DNA of 32,314 nt from JBQCEE01 sp051960575 (GCF_051960575.1 NZ_JBQCEE010000075.1:1-32314), one strand, 5' to 3'; positions 7,948-15,479 are shown, numbered from the stretch's first letter. The notes: generated by a model from the sequence alone, not told the origin. Program-made: numbers and translations.

Positions 7948-8686
7948 GGGTCGCGCCGAACATGGTTTGGGAGAGGTAGCGAGCAAAGGTCAGCGCGTGC
8001 TCGCGCACGAGCTGTTCGGCCGCTTGGACATCGCCCCGCTCACAGATCTCGATCAGTTGCAGGTGGTCAGCCTGCGCGGCGCGGTAGTAGGAGTCGTCGA
8101 GTCCACGGGCGGCCGCCCGGTAGCGCTGGGTGTTGTTGCTCATCGCGTCGATGACATCGCGGGTGTAACCGTGCGGGAAGCCGCGTCGAATGAGTACGCC
8201 GTGGAACTCGGTGTTCGCGGTGCGGAATGCATCGACGTCGCCGCGCCCGAACGCCTCGTCCATGCGGTCGTAGTTCTCGCGCAGTTCGCGTAGATCGACG
8301 ACCTCGAGCTTGGGGATGGCCTTCCGGACGACGAATCCTTCGAGCAGTCCGCGGAGTTCGAACAGCTCCCACAACTCTTCGTGGGACAGCTCGCTGACCA
8401 CGAATCCGGCGTAGGGGCGCTCGGTGACGACGCCATCGCGACAGGCCAGTCGAAGCGCTTCGCGAACCGGAGTGATGCTGAGGCTCAAGGTGTCGGCGAT
8501 GGCCTGGATCTTCAGGCGCTCGCCGGGTTTGAGTACGCCGGCGGAGATGCTGCTCAGCAGTCGGTGGTAGACGAACTCGGTCTGAGTCTCGCGACCGGCC
8601 GCGCTGGGGCCGCTGAAGGCTTTGGTGAGGGCGTCCTGGGACGCCAGTGCGTCGGTGACGGGGACGGTCGAAGGTTTCGGCGTCAT
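7937..8686 (-). CDS. GntR-family regulator, FadR/FCD subfamily
   Basis: The 249-residue protein has a winged helix-turn-helix at about 35-100 (EFVYHRLLSSISAGVLKPGE, then IADTLSLSITPVREALRLAC and VVTERPYAGFVV) and an all-helical FCD effector domain at about 103-238. Putative metal-site His residues lie at about 162 (TEFHGVL), 208 (ADHLQL) and 230 (REHAL). Position 158, usually Asp in FCD metal sites, is Asn. FCD regulators commonly sense sugar acids. ATG 8686 forms an ATGA overlap with the preceding permease gene. Being the fourth gene of the operon, it would control its own synthesis if it binds the ATGCATCATGCAT dyads upstream of the transporter and glycosidase genes; that pairing is inferred. 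Confidence 0.93.
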   Translation of the reverse strand: MTPKPSTVPVTDALASQDALTKAFSGPSAAGRETQTEFVYHRLLSSISAGVLKPGERLKIQAIADTLSLSITPVREALRLACRDGVVTERPYAGFVVSELSHEELWELFELRGLLEGFVVRKAIPKLEVVDLRELRENYDRMDEAFGRGDVDAFRTANTEFHGVLIRRGFPHGYTRDVIDAMSNNTQRYRAAARGLDDSYYRAAQADHLQLIEICERGDVQAAEQLVREHALTFARYLSQTMFGATRED

Positions 8687-9564
8687 TTCAGGGCACCTTT
8701 GGTCAGGCCGGACACGAAGAAGCGGCGGAGGAGGAAGTAGCCGACGATGATCGGGAGCACGCTGATGCAGGCGGCAGCGGTCAACGGACCCCACTGGATA
8801 CCGGCGTCGCCGATGAAGAAGTACAGCCCCACCATGACGGGCCGGTGAGCGTCGGACGCGGTGAGGTTGAGCCCGACGATGAGTTCACCCCATGACCAGA
8901 TACCGACGATGATCGAGATGGTCACGACGATGTTCCAGGACAGCGGGCGGATGACGTGCCACATCGTCGCCCATTGGCTGCACCCGTCGATGCTCGCCGC
9001 TTCCTCGATCTCCCGCGGGATGCCGTCGAAGAAGCTTTTGGCCAGCCACACCGCAGTCGGCAGTTCGGTGGCGGCGAAGATGAGCGCGAGGACCTGGTAG
9101 GTGTCGTAGAGGTGGGTCCTGACGGCCAGTGTGTACTGGGGGACGAGCGTGACGATGCTGGGGATCATGACGGTCGCCAGCAGCAGGCTGAGCGCCGCTC
9201 GTTTGCCGCGGAAGTCGTAGCGGGAGGCGACGTAGCCGGCGGGCAGCGCCACGAGAAGGGTCAACACGACGGTGGCGAGGGTGATGACCACGCTGTTGCG
9301 CAGCTCCTGCGGGATTGCCGTCGTCTGTACGGCCGTGCGATAGCTTTCTGCGCCGAGGTGGTGCGGCAGGAGTGTCGGCGGCGAGGCGGCGATCTCGCGA
9401 GCGGGTTTCAGTGAGGTGCTGACCGCCCAGTAGATCGGCAGCACGGCGAAGGCGCAGCTGAGGGCAATGAGCGTCCCGCGGCCGGCGCCGGTGGTCAGGC
9501 GACGCACGTCTGGCCTCCGCCGGACGTGGCGGACCCGTGCTGTTCGAGAGGCGAGAGTTGTCAT
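8683..9564 (-). CDS. Carbohydrate ABC transporter permease, MalG-like
   Basis: The 293-residue integral membrane protein has about six hydrophobic segments and the conserved inner-membrane-protein loop EEAASIDGCSQWATMWHVIR at about 187-206, which docks onto the ATPase. The N-terminal cytoplasmic segment is Arg-rich; the first membrane helix starts near residue 30, followed by the typical STSLKPAREI motif of MalG-type permeases. ATG 9564 overlaps the stop of the MalF-like gene as ATGA, and its own stop overlaps the regulator start in the same way. It should form a heterodimeric channel with the preceding permease for import of the sugar bound by the lipoprotein. Confidence 0.94.
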   Translation of the reverse strand: MTTLASRTARVRHVRRRPDVRRLTTGAGRGTLIALSCAFAVLPIYWAVSTSLKPAREIAASPPTLLPHHLGAESYRTAVQTTAIPQELRNSVVITLATVVLTLLVALPAGYVASRYDFRGKRAALSLLLATVMIPSIVTLVPQYTLAVRTHLYDTYQVLALIFAATELPTAVWLAKSFFDGIPREIEEAASIDGCSQWATMWHVIRPLSWNIVVTISIIVGIWSWGELIVGLNLTASDAHRPVMVGLYFFIGDAGIQWGPLTAAACISVLPIIVGYFLLRRFFVSGLTKGALK

Positions 9565-10487
9565 TGGACGCGCGCTTTCAACAGGCGCATGTACACGATC
9601 GTGAAGACGACGTTGATGACGAACATGACCAGCGCGAGCGCCGAGGCCGAGCCGAAGTTGTAGGAAACGAAAGCGTCCCGGTACACCTGCAGGCCGAGCA
9701 GGTTGGTTCCGTTCGCCGGGCCTCCGCCGGTGATCAGCAGCGGGAGTTGCACCATGTTGAAGCTGTGCAGGCTGAGCATGACCGTGACGACGAAGATGCT
9801 GCCTTTGATCTGCGGCAGGATGATGAGCAAGTAAGACCTGATCTTGGACGCGCCGTCCATGGCTGCGGCCTCATGCAGTTCCGCGGGCACGGTGCGCAGG
9901 GCCGACAGCGTGATCACGACGGCGAACGGCATGATCTCCCAGACATTGGCGACGACTAGGCACGCCATCGCCGTTCCGGGTTGCGACAGTAGATCGGTAT
10001 TGCTGTCGCCGGTGACGGCCTTCCACATCACGTCGACTAGCCCGACGTTCGGGCTGAACAGGAACTTCCACAGCAGCCCGGTGAGCAGCTGCGAGATCAC
10101 CCACGGCAGCAGCAGGATCGTCTCGTACACCGCGGTGTGCCGGGTCTCGGCGAGCGCGCAGGCGACGGTCACCCCGCACACAAGAGCGACTACGACCGAC
10201 GCGACGGTGAACACGACGGTCTGACTCAGCCCGGAACGCACCTCGGCCGACCGGAACAGCTGGAGGAAGTTGTCGAAGCCAGCGTAGGAACCGACGTGCA
10301 GGAAGACTGTGCGGTGGAACGCGAGGTTGACGGCTTGCAGCAGCGGTACCACTGTCACGGCACCGACGACGACAACCGCGGGAACGATCCCGAGGTACGC
10401 CCGCGAGCGTCGACGGCACGGTGGCGTCGGCGACGTCCCCGTGGTCTGCGTCGGCGGTAGAGACCGCGCGGCGACGGTCAACGTCAC
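9561..10487 (-). CDS. Carbohydrate ABC transporter permease, MalF/UgpA-like
   Basis: The 308-residue membrane protein starts with a basic, Pro/Thr-rich cytoplasmic tail (CRRRSRAYLG near residue 30). About six membrane segments follow, with the ATPase-docking loop ELHEAAAMDGASKIRSYLLI at about 203-222 and the segment MVQLPLLITGGGPANGT typical of MalF-type sugar permeases. GTG 10487 begins 1 nt after the binding-protein stop codon, so translation is probably coupled. No ATPase gene occurs anywhere in this operon, so the pair presumably uses a shared MsmX-type ATPase encoded elsewhere. Confidence 0.94.
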   Translation of the reverse strand: MTLTVAARSLPPTQTTGTSPTPPCRRRSRAYLGIVPAVVVVGAVTVVPLLQAVNLAFHRTVFLHVGSYAGFDNFLQLFRSAEVRSGLSQTVVFTVASVVVALVCGVTVACALAETRHTAVYETILLLPWVISQLLTGLLWKFLFSPNVGLVDVMWKAVTGDSNTDLLSQPGTAMACLVVANVWEIMPFAVVITLSALRTVPAELHEAAAMDGASKIRSYLLIILPQIKGSIFVVTVMLSLHSFNMVQLPLLITGGGPANGTNLLGLQVYRDAFVSYNFGSASALALVMFVINVVFTIVYMRLLKARVQ

Positions 10488-10488
10488 G

Positions 10489-11832
10489 TCACAAGCTTCC
10501 GCTGTAGGTGCGCGCTGCGTCGTTCAGGGTGCTGGTGACGCTTGCGCCGTTGGTGATGATTGCTTGCACCGCATTGCCGAAAGCATCGACGAAGGCGGGG
10601 TAGTTCTTGATTTTCAAGGTGGTGGCCTCGTGGGAGCTCTGCTGGAGCCAGGTGAACGCGTCGTGGATGTACTTGGCTGCTGGCGTCTTGAACCATGCCT
10701 GCTCGAGGGTCTGGCTGTTGGTCGGAAGTTCGCCGCCGACCTGGGCGTCGATGAGTTCGGCTTCGGCGCTGTGCATGAAGTCGATGAATTCCCAGGCGAG
10801 ATCCTGGTCGGCCGTCTTGCTCATGGTCAGTGTCCAGCCGCCGCCGAGATTCGCTGATCCGGGCTTGGTCGCATTGTCACCGAAGTTCGGGAATGGTGCG
10901 TAACCCAAGCTCGCGGCCGGGAATGATGCCGTGCTGCTCCAACTCGCGTACTTGGCGGTGTTGGCGAAGTACGTGCTGACCTTGCCCGCGAGGAACTGCT
11001 GGTCCGCCGCGTTCGTGTCCATCGTGCTGGCCGCCGACGGCATGACGTGCTTGGAGCGCACCAAGTCCTGCATCCACGCAAGGACTGTCGCGCCGGCTTC
11101 GTGCTGGAAGATCGGAGCGCTGGTCGACGGGTCGATGAGGTCGCTGCCCATGTCCCACAGGATGGGCGGCAGGATCTGCATGATCGCCGACAGCGCGTCG
11201 GACTTCGAAAGGGCGATCAACCATCCATACTCGCTGCCGCTGGTCAACTTCTGGATGTCCGCACGGAACGCTGTGCCCGTCGTGGGCACGGTGAGCCCCG
11301 CCTTCTGGTACAGGTCGGTGCGGTAGTAGGTGTAGTTCGATGGGCGCAGCGCCTGCCGGAACGCATACTTCTTACCGTTCACGACGGTGTCGTTCCACGG
11401 GTAGAGGAACTGCGACTTCTGCGCGGAGTTCCATCCGCTCACATACTGATCGAGCGGTGCGATCGCGCCCGCCGCGACCAACGTCCCGAGGTTCGAGTCG
11501 ACCTGCCGGCTGACGTCAGGTGCTCGACCAGTCTGCACCGACTGGATGAGCTGGTTGGACAGATCGGCGAACGGCACGACCTGCTCTACGACGTCCACCG
11601 ACGGGTGGGTCTGCCGGAACCGGGCCAAGATCTGCTTTTGCGCCTGCGACCGCGGGTCGGGCGCGCTCGAGGATGCCCACGTCCAGTACGTCAGCTTCTT
11701 GCGCCCGCCCGCCGACGCGCTACTGCTCGAGCTGCAAGCCGACAGCGCCGTGAGCGCCCCGACGCCGGCAACCCCGGCAAGAAACGATCGACGGGACATA
11801 CCGGCCTGAGCAGCGCCGTGGACATCGGCCAT
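10489..11832 (-). CDS. Extracellular sugar-binding lipoprotein of ABC transporter (family 1 type)
   Basis: The 447-residue protein begins with a twin-arginine-like leader MSRRSFLAGVAGVGALTAL and a lipobox LSAC with the lipidated Cys at about 33. A Ser-rich linker and the mature binding protein follow, starting KKLTYWTW. The pattern of segments (ILARFRQTHPSVDV, then GRAPDVSRQVDSN and WEFIDFMHSAEAE) is that of carbohydrate family 1 solute-binding proteins. It is anchored on the outer face of the membrane and delivers an oligosaccharide or monosaccharide to the two permeases. ATG 11832 has an AAGGAG ribosome site 7 nt upstream. A promoter lies about 35 nt before it, inside the end of the dehydrogenase gene. 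It is the first gene of the eight-gene operon. Confidence 0.94.
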   Translation of the reverse strand: MADVHGAAQAGMSRRSFLAGVAGVGALTALSACSSSSSASAGGRKKLTYWTWASSSAPDPRSQAQKQILARFRQTHPSVDVVEQVVPFADLSNQLIQSVQTGRAPDVSRQVDSNLGTLVAAGAIAPLDQYVSGWNSAQKSQFLYPWNDTVVNGKKYAFRQALRPSNYTYYRTDLYQKAGLTVPTTGTAFRADIQKLTSGSEYGWLIALSKSDALSAIMQILPPILWDMGSDLIDPSTSAPIFQHEAGATVLAWMQDLVRSKHVMPSAASTMDTNAADQQFLAGKVSTYFANTAKYASWSSTASFPAASLGYAPFPNFGDNATKPGSANLGGGWTLTMSKTADQDLAWEFIDFMHSAEAELIDAQVGGELPTNSQTLEQAWFKTPAAKYIHDAFTWLQQSSHEATTLKIKNYPAFVDAFGNAVQAIITNGASVTSTLNDAARTYSGSL

Positions 11833-11866
11833 TGCAGAACTCCTTCGCTCTGGAGTGAACGCCGGA

Positions 11867-11895
11867 ACCGTAAAATGCATGATGCATGATGTCAA
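11867..11895 (-). promoter_or_regulatory. Promoter of the transporter/catabolic operon
   Basis: On the minus strand a perfect TTGACA (11895-11890) is followed by a 17-nt spacer and TACGGT (11872-11867), about 34 nt before the start codon of the binding-protein gene. The first 22 nt are identical to the promoter of the GH43 gene at 12675-12696. The TGA stop codon of the dehydrogenase gene lies inside this -35 element. Confidence 0.7.
11875..11887. promoter_or_regulatory. Operator dyad ATGCATCATGCAT in the transporter promoter
   Basis: This 13-bp palindrome, with arms ATGCAT around one central base, sits in the -35/-10 spacer, where a bound repressor would exclude RNA polymerase. It can equally be read as two tandem CATGCAT units. 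Its likely ligand is the GntR/FCD regulator encoded in the same operon, inferred from context. Confidence 0.65.
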
Positions 11896-12650
11896 GCGTC
11901 CGGCGCGGCAAGTTCCGAAAGACGCCGCTCGGCATCGTCTCGAGCGACGAAGCCCAATTCGTCAACGGCCGGCGAGTTGTCCCACGGACAGCGGCCGTTG
12001 GCGGAGACGCCCCAGTAGACGCCGAACCGAGGTCGCGCAGCGATGCAGCGACGCACGAGCTCGACTAGGTCGCGCGGACTGATCCACACGTGGCGGCCAT
12101 GACCGTCCTGCGGCTCGTCCAACAGCCATCCGATGCGCAGACAGGTCACAGCCAGGCGCCGCTGCTCGGCGGCGAGACGGCACAGAGACTCCCCGAACAC
12201 CTTGCTGACCGCATAGAGCGAGTCGGGACGGCAAGGATCGTCGACTCGGATCAGCCGGGTGGGCGCGTTGCCGTAGAGCCCCGCGACATGCCCACTGCTG
12301 GCGAAAATGAACTGCCGCACGCCGGCATCGCAACTCGCTTCCAGCACCGCGTGCAATCCGTCGATGTTCGGCCCACGGATCTCCTCCCACGTCGACCACG
12401 TCCTCGCCGCGGCGGCCAGGTGGATCACCACGTCGGCGCCGGCGAGAGCGCGTCGCAGTGCGGCCTGATCGGCGATGTCCGCCTCGATCCAGCGCTCGCC
12501 GTCGTGGACACCGGCGGGGACGACCCGGTCGACGCACATAATGTCGTGCTCTCCCCCGAGCCCGACCCGGAGCACCAGACCGACCGCGCCCGACGCGCCC
12601 GTGATCACCACTCGCTGACGGGCCGCAACGTCCGGCTCGCACTGATCCAT
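11892..12650 (-). CDS. NAD-dependent uronate/aldose dehydrogenase-like (extended SDR)
   Basis: The 252-residue protein is an extended short-chain dehydrogenase. The NAD-binding VVITGASGAVG is at about 14-24, followed by DVVIHLAA (73-80), QFIFASSGHVAGLYG (113-127) and the catalytic Tyr-x3-Lys at 146/150 in LYAVSKVFGESL. The segments FASSGHV, RPDSLYAVSKVFGE, LRIGW and WGVSANGRCPWDN follow the pattern of uronate dehydrogenase (Udh), which oxidises an aldehyde sugar C1 to an aldarolactone. With a lactonase, dehydratase, kinase and aldolase alongside, I infer an aldose or uronate to lactone step. ATG 12650 has GGGAGG at 12666-12661; GTG 12662 is the alternative. It lies between the two shared promoter copies, and its stop overlaps the transporter promoter. 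Confidence 0.85.
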   Translation of the reverse strand: MDQCEPDVAARQRVVITGASGAVGLVLRVGLGGEHDIMCVDRVVPAGVHDGERWIEADIADQAALRRALAGADVVIHLAAAARTWSTWEEIRGPNIDGLHAVLEASCDAGVRQFIFASSGHVAGLYGNAPTRLIRVDDPCRPDSLYAVSKVFGESLCRLAAEQRRLAVTCLRIGWLLDEPQDGHGRHVWISPRDLVELVRRCIAARPRFGVYWGVSANGRCPWDNSPAVDELGFVARDDAERRLSELAAPDA

Positions 12651-12674
12651 AGCGATGCCCACCTCCCGAGGCCG

Positions 12675-12703
12675 TTGACATCATGCATCATGCATTCTAC
12701 CGT
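12675..12703 (+). promoter_or_regulatory. Promoter of the secreted GH43 gene
   Basis: TTGACA (12675-12680), a 17-nt spacer and TACCGT (12698-12703) precede the glycosidase start codon by about 68 nt. The block is the inverted twin of the transporter promoter, identical for 22 nt. It lies only 25 nt upstream of the divergent dehydrogenase start and so could influence that gene as well. Confidence 0.7.
12683..12695. promoter_or_regulatory. Operator dyad ATGCATCATGCAT in the GH43 promoter
   Basis: Second exact copy of the 13-bp palindrome found in the transporter promoter, again in the -35/-10 spacer. The pair marks the glycosidase and importer as one regulon. Confidence 0.65.
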
Positions 12704-12771
12704 CCCGGGAAGCTGCGACCGCAGCACACGACACCGGTTCCGGTCTACCGGTTCACAGCGGGAGTCTCATC

Positions 12772-14637
12772 ATGCTCGTTCGGCGCATCCAAACGCTGAG
12801 CTATATCTGCTCCGTCAGCATCCTGCTGCTCCTGATCGCAGGTGCACCTCCTCGCCTCACCGGGTCACACGCCGCTTCGCTACCGATCCGGACGGCTGCG
12901 GTCACCTCGGCCGGCGTGCAGAGCATCGTTCCTGCGGCAGCGTGGAGCGACCAGCACGGGGACCTCGCTCAGCTGCGCGCTGTGGGCACGGTGCTCGACG
13001 TGAGCGGGACGTACTACGCCTGGGGCGAGAACATGGTCAACGGGCTCGTCTTCACCGCCATCACCTGCTACTCCTCCACCGATCTGGTGAATTGGCACCG
13101 CGAACCCGATGCACTCAGCCTCCAGTCGAGCGGCGACCTCGGTCCCAACCGTGCCGTCGGACGGCCATCGGTGCTGTACAACGCGACAACACACAAGTTT
13201 GTGATGTGGCTGCACATCGACACACCCCACCTGTACGACCAAGCCCTCGTCGGCGTCGCCGAGAGCACGACGCCGTGCGGCCCGTACACCTACCTCGGAA
13301 GTTCCAGCCCGCTCGGCCAGCAGAGCCGGGACATCAACGTGTACCAGGACACCGACGGCACCGGTTACCTGCTCACCGAAGATCGCGCCAACGGCCTTCG
13401 CATCGATCGCCTCTCCTCGGACTTCGAATCCGTGACCGCGGCGGTCGCAGTGCTCAGCGACCACGAGGCGCCTGCCATGACCAAAGTCGGCTCGACGTAC
13501 TACCTGTTCGGCTCGCACCTCACGTCGCTCGCCACGAACGACAACCAATACACGACCGCCACCTCCCTCGCAGGGCCGTGGACGCCGTGGAAGAACTTCG
13601 CGCCCACGGGGACGAACACATTCGACTCGCAGATCAGCAGCATCCTTGACGTGACCGGCGCCGCAGGCACCACCCACGTCTTCATCGGCGACCGCTGGAA
13701 CGACAACGACCTATACGACTCCGCGCCGATCTGGCTGCCGATCACCATCGGCGGCGATACAGCGAGTCTGCAGTGGGTGCCCTCCTGGACACTCGACCTC
13801 GTGCAGGGCACGTGGGCAGCGCAGACACGCAACGACAGCTACGAGGCGGGCGGTCCAGGCACGACGCTCAGCGGCAGCGCAAGTGTCACCGCGTGCACCG
13901 GTTGCACTGGCGAATCAGTCGTCTCCAACCTCGCCCCCGGGCCGGTCACCTACACCTACGACGACGCCGGCCCCGCACTCACCTACACCGGCGCCTGGAC
14001 ACACGGCAACGGCACGTCGTTCAGCACCGAGTACGACAGCACCAAGTCCTTCGCCCAAGCCGCCGGCGCATCCACGAGCGTCACCTTCACCGGCACCACC
14101 GTCCGCCTCATCGGACTTCGCGGACCCAACTACGGCAAAGCCACCATGACCGTCGACGGCACCGTCATCGACACCGTCGACGCCTATGCCACCACCCAGC
14201 AGCACTTGCAGACGCTGTTCACCGACACCGGCCTGTCTAGCGGCACCCACACCTTCACCATCACGTTGACGGGCACGAAGAACGCGGCCTCAAGCGGCAC
14301 ATACTTCTCCGTGGACGCCATCGACCTCAACGCCACGGATCAACGCAATCCCCAGGGCGGGACCCTCACCTTCGCCGGCGTACAGGCCGCGACCTCTGGC
14401 GTTTACACGGTGAAGATCGGCTACAGCAACCCGGCCACCACCGACCAGCAGGCGACGATCAGCGTCAACGGCGGCAGCGCCACCGAGATCGCTTTCCCGC
14501 CGACCACCGACGGCAACACGACCGCCGTCGCCGTCGCGAACCTGACACTGCAGGCCGGCGCCAACACCATAGCCATCTCTCCATCGGCATCCAGCGCTCC
14601 CGAGATCGACACGCTCACCGTGCCGGTCGGCACGTAA
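12772..14637 (+). CDS. Secreted GH43-family glycosidase, exo-beta-1,3-galactanase-like, with split carbohydrate-binding module
   Basis: The 621-residue protein has a signal peptide (hydrophobic core SILLLLIAGA near 16-25) and a five-bladed GH43 domain at about 60-345. It resembles the galactan 1,3-beta-galactosidase group: YYAWGENMVNG, VMWLHIDTPHL, QSRDINVYQDTDGTGYLLTE, DHEAPAMTKVGSTYYLFGSH (acid Glu about 232), FDSQISS (Gln about 287) and FIGDRWNDNDLYDSAPIWLP. In that group a Gln replaces the usual Asp base. The C-terminus looks like a CBM35-type module whose first part (YEAGG to about 390) and last part (GGTLTFAGV to 619) are separated by a second beta-sandwich domain (about 391-525). It should release galactose or galacto-oligosaccharide outside the cell. 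ATG 12772 is preceded by GGGAG. Confidence 0.88.
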   Translation: MLVRRIQTLSYICSVSILLLLIAGAPPRLTGSHAASLPIRTAAVTSAGVQSIVPAAAWSDQHGDLAQLRAVGTVLDVSGTYYAWGENMVNGLVFTAITCYSSTDLVNWHREPDALSLQSSGDLGPNRAVGRPSVLYNATTHKFVMWLHIDTPHLYDQALVGVAESTTPCGPYTYLGSSSPLGQQSRDINVYQDTDGTGYLLTEDRANGLRIDRLSSDFESVTAAVAVLSDHEAPAMTKVGSTYYLFGSHLTSLATNDNQYTTATSLAGPWTPWKNFAPTGTNTFDSQISSILDVTGAAGTTHVFIGDRWNDNDLYDSAPIWLPITIGGDTASLQWVPSWTLDLVQGTWAAQTRNDSYEAGGPGTTLSGSASVTACTGCTGESVVSNLAPGPVTYTYDDAGPALTYTGAWTHGNGTSFSTEYDSTKSFAQAAGASTSVTFTGTTVRLIGLRGPNYGKATMTVDGTVIDTVDAYATTQQHLQTLFTDTGLSSGTHTFTITLTGTKNAASSGTYFSVDAIDLNATDQRNPQGGTLTFAGVQAATSGVYTVKIGYSNPATTDQQATISVNGGSATEIAFPPTTDGNTTAVAVANLTLQAGANTIAISPSASSAPEIDTLTVPVGT

Positions 14638-14652
14638 CCATCCCTCGGGGAA

Positions 14653-14678
14653 CGGTACGTCTCCACGGAGACGTATCG
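14653..14678. terminator. Bidirectional hairpin between converging genes
   Basis: A 12-bp stem (arms CGGTACGTCTCC and GGAGACGTATCG, with one G-T pair) and a 2-nt centre lies 15 nt after the GH43 stop and before the end of the converging hydrolase gene. It is the strongest dyad in the intergenic spaces I examined. There is no clear T-run, but position and strength suit a terminator. Confidence 0.6.
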
Positions 14679-14730
14679 CCCGGGTCTCGCCAAGTCCTGT
14701 ATTCATGACGTTCGGCTCGTCGTCTGCGCG

Positions 14731-15479
14731 TCACCACCGAGCGTCGAGGTGCGCTCCGACGACACGCAGACCGGCGTCACGAGCAGCGTCGAGTACACGA
14801 CGTCTAGTGCGCGCTGCTCGGTCGTGGTCGCGGTCGAACCCTGACCGCAGGCCGAGATCGTTGAGTTGCCGTTGTTCGGCAACGAGGTCTGCGATGTAGA
14901 GCACCCGCGCCGGGTGGCCGATCTCGACGACGACGTGGCCGGGCGTGTGGCCGGCCGCCGCCCGATCAGGACACCGGGCAGCGGCTCCGCCGCGTCGTCG
15001 ACGAGCTCGGGGTCGGCGGAACGCAGGATCGGGCGGATGGCTCGGACGGTGTCCGTAACGCGCCCCTGATGGAGAGCGAGGTTATCTTCGTCGGCGAAGT
15101 ACTCCCATTCGGCGCGGTGCACGACGATGCGCGCGTTCGGGAAGTTGACGCGGCCGCTGGCGGCGAGCAGGCCGCCGAGGTGGTCCGGGTGGAAATGCGT
15201 CAGCACGACGGCGTCGACCGCGGCGGGATCGACTGGAAGTCGCCGCATCGCTTCCAGCAGGGGCGGTTCGGGGTCGCCCGGCAGTCCCGTGTCCAGCAGC
15301 GCCGTGTGCTGTCCGTCGGTGAGCAACACTGCGTTGTTCGGCACGGGAATCGTGGACGGTTGGGCGTGGACCGAGTCGGTGGGGTACAGCACGGAGCGCG
15401 GGTAGTGACTGGTGCCGGTGTTGACGACGTGCATCGTCCATGGCGACGCGTCGATCGTGGCCGGTTCACTTGCGGTCAC
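14731..15479 (-). pseudogene. Metallo-beta-lactamase-fold hydrolase (AHL-lactonase-like) with a frameshift
   Basis: From GTG 15479 the frame encodes a metallo-beta-lactamase fold: NNAVLLTDGQHTALLDTGLP, then the zinc motif THFHPDHLGG and PNARIVVHRAEWEYF. Near 14953-14966 the sense breaks. The original frame turns Arg/Ser/Thr-rich and runs on to 14703, while the neighbouring frame continues properly with AGHTPGHVVVEIG, ARVLYIADLVAEQ and GAHLDARW to TGA at 14731-14733. One missing base in a G/C-only tract explains this. Rejoined, it would be about 249 residues with the HxHxDH and later His/Asp ligands intact. Members open lactones or hydrolyse other esters. It is divergent from a MarR regulator 72 nt away, its probable controller. 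Confidence 0.82.

Noticed and set aside
11874..12696. 22-bp inverted repeats as ends of a small transposon carrying the dehydrogenase gene
   Set aside because: No transposase or target duplication is visible, and both copies fit promoter geometry (TTGACA, 17-nt spacer, TAC-type -10) facing the correct genes.
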